Origin: Ktedonobacter sp. 13_1_20CM_4_53_11
GTDB taxonomy: Bacteria; Chloroflexota; Ktedonobacteria; Ktedonobacterales; Ktedonobacteraceae
DNA length: 9,832 nucleotides
Reading direction: 5' to 3'
Assembly (NCBI GenBank): GCA_001919995.1
Contig: MNIY01000071.1
Location: forward strand, 1 to 9,832
In this document: in pieces, positions 5,687 to 9,832 of the stretch
How the letters are laid out: each line of letters begins with the position of its first letter
Position numbering within the stretch: position 1 is the stretch's first letter
Made by a program: the position numbers and the translations under genes
Notes under the pieces: model-generated
Told to the model about the DNA's origin: nothing
Seen by the model: only the letters and a program-made list of their open reading frames with translations
The model's database searches: none

Positions 5687-7369
5687 GTGCAAGATGTCTA
5701 CCTGACACTTCCAGTTGGGACTCTTATACGGGGTCGCTACGTCATAGAAGGCCTCCTGGGGAAGGGAGGCTATGGTTCTGTCTATCTTGTCAAAGATAAA
5801 CGAGTGAAAGGCAACCTTTTTGCCCTCAAAGAGCTCGTTGAAAGCAGCAAACAGGAGCGCGACCGCTTCACCTTCGAGTGCGAAGTACTCAGGCGGCTTG
5901 ATCACCCATCATTGCCCCATGTCTACCGCACATTCAGTAATGACGCTGATTTACGTGCGTATATGCTCATGGACTTCATCGATGGACCAAACCTGGAAGT
6001 GCTGCGCAAACAACAGCCTGACAATCGCTTTTCCCTCTCACAAGCATTGATAATTATGAAGCCCATCATGGATGCCCTCTCGTACCTCCATAATCAACAG
6101 CCGCCAATCATTCACCGTGACATCAAACCTGCTAACATCATTGTGCCTAAGTCAGGTGACGAGGCCATGCTCGTTGATTTCGGTATTGCTAAGGAATACG
6201 AGCCAGACTCCACGACTACCACCGTTCGTCGCTGCTCCCCAGGCTATGGCGCTCCCGAACAGTACAGCAGCGGGACGAACAATCGCACCGATATCTACGG
6301 TCTCGGTGCCACCTTCTATGTGCTTCTCAGTGGCATCGTTCCCGCCGATGCTTTCAATCGTATGATCCGGCTGGGTAGTAAAGAATCCGATACGCTTGAG
6401 CCGCTGACCGACCTGGTGCTGGATCTTCCAACGTCAGTTGCTGACGCTATCTATCGCTCCATGTCTATTAATTATCATGACCGTTTCGCCTCGGTCGAGG
6501 AGTTCTGGCAGGCTTTAAGTGTTCATGCAGGGGAACCAGAGGAGCAAGAGATCTCACGCACGGTGCTTACCTTGTCAGCGACCGCGACTCCCTCGTCCAT
6601 CGAATCTGAACAGAAAGAGCAGCAGGAATCGCCTGCATCCGAGCCACTGGTTGCAGCTTCTTCAACTGATTCCAATAATGGTGTGCCAGACGCTGAAGAT
6701 GTCACGATTGTAGCCGAACAGAAACTGCCTACAACACAGCCTCCTGCCCTACCTCCGCAGAGGCAAACGGCTGCTTCTCAGCCTGCAAGAGCGTGGTCAT
6801 CTCTTTCGCGTACCAGGAAATGGAGTGTCGTTACAATCTTTATTGTGCTGATTTTGCTTATCGGGGGAAGTGTTGCGACCGCCTTCGGTATCCACTATGC
6901 GAACCAGTCGGGATCAGGTGTGACATCCAGGTTGCAGATCGCCACGACCCATGTGACTCAAACTTCTACTCCGCGCTTAAGCTCCTCCCCCACAGCCTCG
7001 CGGACCCAGACCTCAACTCCTCGGCAGAATGGAGAGTATATCGCGGGAAACTATAATGGCAGTATGTTTGATTCAACCATCGGCCAGAATAAGCAGGTTA
7101 ATGTTATGATACAGCAAACGAAGGGCAGTGCCACTATCAGTGGAACATTTACCTTTAAATCTCCTTATCAGGGCTCATACCCACTCAACGGATCCGTCGA
7201 TACTCATGGAAATTTCTCCTTTACCGTTCAAACTACTACCAATCAACCTCCGCTCTATTTCCATGGAACGGTCCAGAGCGGTATCTATCTTCAAGGCAAT
7301 TTCTGTAGTAGTAGTACAAATCAGTGCAACGCCAATACGGGTTACTTCAACATTGGACCCCGCTTTTGA
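5687..7369 (+). CDS. Receptor-type Ser/Thr protein kinase A (PknB-like), membrane-anchored
   Basis: With the GTG start the protein has 560 residues. The kinase domain (18-278) is complete: GKGGYG (25-30), Lys48 in FALKE, helix-C Glu64, HRDIKPAN (143-150) with catalytic Asp145, DFG (164-166), APE (189-191) and DIYGLG (202-207). It should be active. The P+1 segment reads CSPGYGAPE where PknB-type kinases usually have GTPxYxAPE. Residues 281-377 are a low-complexity Ser/Gln/Glu/Pro linker, 380-403 a single membrane segment, 405-447 a Ser/Thr-rich stalk, and 448-560 a beta-rich outer domain with two Cys (540, 547) that could pair. The topology puts the kinase inside and the C-terminal domain outside, so it likely senses an external cue. 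The outer domain has no PASTA repeats and I do not recognise it; it is related to that of the next kinase. A longer TTG start at 5600 is unlikely because the promoter lies inside that stretch. Confidence 0.92.
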   Translation: MQDVYLTLPVGTLIRGRYVIEGLLGKGGYGSVYLVKDKRVKGNLFALKELVESSKQERDRFTFECEVLRRLDHPSLPHVYRTFSNDADLRAYMLMDFIDGPNLEVLRKQQPDNRFSLSQALIIMKPIMDALSYLHNQQPPIIHRDIKPANIIVPKSGDEAMLVDFGIAKEYEPDSTTTTVRRCSPGYGAPEQYSSGTNNRTDIYGLGATFYVLLSGIVPADAFNRMIRLGSKESDTLEPLTDLVLDLPTSVADAIYRSMSINYHDRFASVEEFWQALSVHAGEPEEQEISRTVLTLSATATPSSIESEQKEQQESPASEPLVAASSTDSNNGVPDAEDVTIVAEQKLPTTQPPALPPQRQTAASQPARAWSSLSRTRKWSVVTIFIVLILLIGGSVATAFGIHYANQSGSGVTSRLQIATTHVTQTSTPRLSSSPTASRTQTSTPRQNGEYIAGNYNGSMFDSTIGQNKQVNVMIQQTKGSATISGTFTFKSPYQGSYPLNGSVDTHGNFSFTVQTTTNQPPLYFHGTVQSGIYLQGNFCSSSTNQCNANTGYFNIGPRF

Positions 7370-7460
7370 GCTCTCCCCGCTCTCATTGCCCGCTTGCAAC
7401 ATTAACAAAGCAAGATACAACCGTCAATCTGTAGCGGAACCGCGAGTTACAGAGGTGTCC

Positions 7461-7522
7461 TGCCTGTCATCCCTTCGCTTCTCTCAGGGCAGGCTCTGAG
7501 AGAAGCGAAGGGATGACAGGCA
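7461..7522. repeat. Perfect 27-bp palindrome with 8-base loop
   Basis: The arm TGCCTGTCATCCCTTCGCTT continues to 7487 and is exactly matched in reverse complement at 7496-7522, around the loop GGCAGGCT. It shares the inner end TGTCATCC/GGATGACA and the 8-base loop with the palindrome at 3927-3992, although the arms otherwise differ. It could reduce read-through from kinase A, but no T tract follows. Confidence 0.88.
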
Positions 7523-7612
7523 TTCTCTCCAAATGTCTATTGCACAGTGGAGTGTATCTAACCTCATTCCTGATTCGTTCAACTAAGAGAACCCCAACTT
7601 TTATGAATGAGT

Positions 7613-7642
7613 TTGCCAATAGAAAATGTTATTTCATATAAT
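7613..7642 (+). promoter_or_regulatory. Sigma-70-type promoter of the second kinase
   Basis: TTGCCA (7613-7618), an 18-bp spacer and TATAAT (7637-7642) mirror the promoter of kinase A. The -10 lies 41 bases before the GTG start, against 39 in kinase A. The spacers differ in sequence while the boxes are kept, so the boxes appear to be under selection. Confidence 0.75.
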
Positions 7643-7667
7643 GAAAATCGTGTTTTTATTCCTGTTT

Positions 7668-7673
7668 GAGGTG
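7668..7673 (+). promoter_or_regulatory. Ribosome binding site that sets the second kinase's GTG start
   Basis: GAGGTG lies four bases before GTG (7678), the same arrangement as in kinase A. The in-frame TTG at 7666 overlaps this site and is therefore not the likely start. Confidence 0.75.
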
Positions 7674-7677
7674 TAAT

Positions 7678-9387
7678 GTGCAAGATGTCCATTCTGCGCT
7701 CCCAATAGGGACTATTATAGGTGACCGTTATAATGTAGTAGGACTGCTTGGTAAAGGCGGATTCGGCGCTGTCTATCTCGTGAGAGACCAGCGTGTCAGG
7801 GGTAACCTTTTTGCCCTCAAAGAGATGATCGACACGAGCAGACAAGAGCGCGCTCGTTTTTCCTTCGAGAGCGAACTCCTCACGCGGTTGGATCACCCTG
7901 CTCTGCCTCGTGTCTACCGTTCCTTCGAGAATGAAACGAATAATCGTTCGTATATGCTCATGGATTTCATCGAAGGTCCAAACCTGGAGACGCTGAGGCA
8001 AAAGCAACCGCAGAAGCGCTTCCCCCTCTCTCAAGTGATGAGCATGATGGCTCCCATTGTCCAGGCCATCTCGTACCTCCATAAACAGCGTCCGCCAATC
8101 ATCCATCGAGATATCAAACCGGCCAATATTATCGTGCCTTCCACAGGTGATCAGACTGTGCTGGTTGACTTTGGCATCGCGAAAGAGTTCGATCCTGATT
8201 CAACCACCACCGCTGTTCGACGCTGTTCCCCAGGCTATGGCGCGCCTGAACAATATAATCGTGGTACCAACAACCGTACAGATATTTATGGACTGGGGGC
8301 TACCTTCTATGCGCTGTTAACAGGTGTCGTGCCCGACGATGCCTTCTACCGTATGACAAACTTGGGGAGCGGCAATGGCGATCCACTTGAGCCGGCACAT
8401 CAGCTTAATCCAGATATCCCTGTGCATGTATCTGATGCCATTCAACGCGCCATGGCCATTAATATCGAAGATCGCTTTCCTTCCGCTGACCAATTCTGGC
8501 AGGCATTGAATGCCCAACCAGCACAGCCTATGACTCCAGTTCCTCCTATGGTTACGCCGCTGCCTGCTGCCAACAATGCACCCGTTGCGCCCGATGAACA
8601 CGAGCTCATCACGCCAGCGCCCGAAGTACCTGGTGCCGCGAATAAAGCGCTAACTTACCTTACCACGCAGCCGCAGGAGATCACTGAGCGCATCAGGAGG
8701 CGCGGTATATTGCCATTGTTGCTTTTGGCCCTTATTGCGCTCGCGCTCATTTCGGGCCTTGCCGCTGCTTTCTGGCCCTCTATTACCGGACATAAGGGAA
8801 CTCAGCCTGCTACACCTACCCCGGTTGTTCAGCATAAAGTTACACCAGCAGCCACGCCGACGCTAAAACCGACACCAAAGCCAACGCCGACGCCAAAGCC
8901 AGCACCAGTGCTACAGCCAACACCGACGAATCCACCAGCACCGGCGCCAACATCGGTACCACCTACAAATCCTACACCTGTCCCGGCTGCTTTTCCGAAT
9001 GTTGCCGGGTCGCACAATGGTACCGTTCACAACACGAATGCAAATGTCGACGCGAGTATGTCCGTCTCGTTCAGCCAGAACCAGGGAAACCTCGGTGGCT
9101 CCGTGACCATTAACCCTCCTTTGCAGGGAAGCGGCCCTATCATCAGTGGCTTTGTCCAGCGAAATAACTATATTCAGTTTACCGTCCAGGGATACAGTGG
9201 CCACGCTCCGCTTATGTTCTATGGGACCGTACAGCCAGGCGGCAGCATGGGCGGCCAGTACTGTAGCATCGACCAGACCGGTCGTTGCAACGCAGCCTCG
9301 GGTGGGCAGGGTACCTGGAGCGTGGGAGGAATTGCTTCCGCTCCAGGCTCTGCCTCCATAAAAGAACCATCTCAAACCTCCTTTTAA
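7678..9387 (+). CDS. Receptor-type Ser/Thr protein kinase B (PknB-like), membrane-anchored, paralogue of kinase A
   Basis: The protein has 569 residues from the GTG. Its first 280 residues align with kinase A without a gap, at about 187 identities by hand count (67%). All catalytic residues fall at the same numbers: GKGGFG (25-30), Lys48, Glu64, Asp145 in HRDIKPAN, DFG (164-166) and APE (189-191). The same CSPGYGAPE variant is present. A Pro-rich linker (281-320) leads to a membrane segment at about 344-366. Next comes an outer Pro/Thr stalk with KPTP-type repeats (376-437) that should cross the cell wall, then a beta-rich domain (438-552) with Cys529 and Cys537. This domain aligns with that of kinase A around PLQGS, FTVQ, GTVQ and the Cys-x7-Cys stretch, but is much more diverged than the kinase domain. 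A short Ser-rich tail ends the protein. The likely role is transmembrane signalling with a ligand different from, or overlapping, that of kinase A. The stop lies 12 bases from the convergent sedolisin remnant. Confidence 0.92.
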   Translation: MQDVHSALPIGTIIGDRYNVVGLLGKGGFGAVYLVRDQRVRGNLFALKEMIDTSRQERARFSFESELLTRLDHPALPRVYRSFENETNNRSYMLMDFIEGPNLETLRQKQPQKRFPLSQVMSMMAPIVQAISYLHKQRPPIIHRDIKPANIIVPSTGDQTVLVDFGIAKEFDPDSTTTAVRRCSPGYGAPEQYNRGTNNRTDIYGLGATFYALLTGVVPDDAFYRMTNLGSGNGDPLEPAHQLNPDIPVHVSDAIQRAMAINIEDRFPSADQFWQALNAQPAQPMTPVPPMVTPLPAANNAPVAPDEHELITPAPEVPGAANKALTYLTTQPQEITERIRRRGILPLLLLALIALALISGLAAAFWPSITGHKGTQPATPTPVVQHKVTPAATPTLKPTPKPTPTPKPAPVLQPTPTNPPAPAPTSVPPTNPTPVPAAFPNVAGSHNGTVHNTNANVDASMSVSFSQNQGNLGGSVTINPPLQGSGPIISGFVQRNNYIQFTVQGYSGHAPLMFYGTVQPGGSMGGQYCSIDQTGRCNAASGGQGTWSVGGIASAPGSASIKEPSQTSF

Positions 9388-9399
9388 CAAATCAAAGCG

Positions 9400-9832
9400 T
9401 TAAATAGTGAAACTTCCCCAAAGCCACAATCGTGTACCCACAATGAAGTAGGCGCTGCAGCCGCTGCCCGCACCACTCCAGGCCGTCTCACTCCAACCAC
9501 GCGCGTTGCTCGCCCTGTTCAGCGTGGTCCCACCCACGGCAGTTACATACTGGGATGCTGCTGGATACTGAACCCTGTAGCCATTATCGCCTGAACTGAC
9601 AGTGATGGCGATGCCCGGGTGATTGAAATACGTCGAGTCGTAGCTGGAGTCGCTGCTGGAGTCGTTTCCACCATAGCTATTGCTAATCTCGTTTGCTCCC
9701 ATTGCAGCCGCTCTGTTAACGGCGGTACCCAGGTTGATCAGGCTGCTGGGCGAGACAGGCAACGCTCTTCTCTCACAGCCATGCCTCAAGCAACGCCTGG
9801 AAGCAACGGTTAAGCAACGCCACATGTCATAC
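9400..9832 (-). pseudogene. Sedolisin (S53) family protease fragment, truncated at the C-terminus
   Basis: The frame is open to the window edge; its first ATG is at 9825. From about 9750 down to 9448 it reads as a sedolisin core: NLGTAVNRAAAMGANEISNSYGG, then HPGIAITVSSGDNGY with the oxyanion Asp (residue 80 from that ATG), VQYPAASQYVTAVGGT, and GWSETAWSGAGSGCSAY. After CSAY the family sequence stops and 15 unrelated residues lead to a stop at 9400. The expected remainder, with the catalytic Ser motif (GGTSxxxP), is absent. Upstream of the NLGTAV stretch the translation (residues 1-25) also no longer looks like a sedolisin, and the other two frames contain stops, so the 5' side seems damaged as well. 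The Glu/Asp pair would lie further upstream. An intact enzyme is not possible from this frame. It is probably a remnant, or one end of a gene broken by an insertion. Confidence 0.75.

Larger units (their letters stand above)
7370..7677. other. Intergenic region between the kinases
   Basis: These 308 bases hold a small GCGG-AA-CCGC hairpin (7434-7443), the large 27-bp palindrome (7461-7522) and the promoter and ribosome site of kinase B (7613-7673). The remaining stretches (about 7370-7430 and 7523-7612) show no gene or motif that I can support. The second kinase has its own promoter, so the two need not be cotranscribed. Confidence 0.6.

Noticed and set aside
7461..7522. Large palindrome as a Rho-independent terminator of kinase A
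   Set aside because: No run of T follows either arm, and it lies about 90 bases after the stop. A palindromic repeat element fits better.
5600..9387. The kinase pair as part of a defence or toxin-type system
   Set aside because: There is no nuclease, toxin, immunity or phage-sensing partner in the window. The membrane anchor and outer domain fit ordinary receptor kinases.

Overview
The window most resembles a chromosomal segment of a Ktedonobacteria-type Chloroflexota. This is inferred from gene style and repeat content, not from a marker gene. The signs are paired membrane-anchored Ser/Thr kinases with Pro/Thr-rich linkers and secreted C-terminal domains, a sedolisin (S53) protease fragment, a membrane-anchored family 20 hexosaminidase, a poxvirus-like topoisomerase IB, and intergenic gaps full of palindromes and tandem repeats. 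No RNA gene, complete insertion sequence or CRISPR array was seen.

Layout. A GH20 hexosaminidase (124-1710, +) is followed by a 53-bp tandem repeat array and a tandem hairpin motif (1711-1924). A DUF4126 membrane protein (1949-2596, -) is divergent from DNA topoisomerase IB (2759-3877, +), whose early coding region holds a perfect 12-bp hairpin. The gap after topoisomerase holds a 150-bp MITE-like element (3895-4044). It has 19-bp terminal inverted repeats, an 11-12 bp flanking duplication and a 29-bp perfect palindrome inside. A flavin disulfide oxidoreductase follows (4172-5545, +).

The right half is a tandem pair of receptor-type Ser/Thr kinases (5687-7369 and 7678-9387, both +). They are about two-thirds identical over the first 280 residues with no gap. 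Each has its own closely matching promoter (TTGCCA, 17 or 18 bp, TATAATGAA), the same Shine-Dalgarno sequence (GAGGTG) and the same GTG start context. The duplication therefore carried its control region with it. A second perfect palindrome (7461-7522) lies between them. The window ends in a truncated sedolisin fragment (9400-9832, -) converging on the second kinase.

How the genes fit together. They do not form one pathway. The oxidoreductase, topoisomerase, DUF4126 protein and hexosaminidase look like independent transcription units. The only clear functional unit is the kinase pair, which probably senses something outside the membrane through related C-terminal beta-rich domains of unknown ligand. 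The best candidates for something undescribed are these paired kinases with their ectodomain, and the nested palindromic mobile element.
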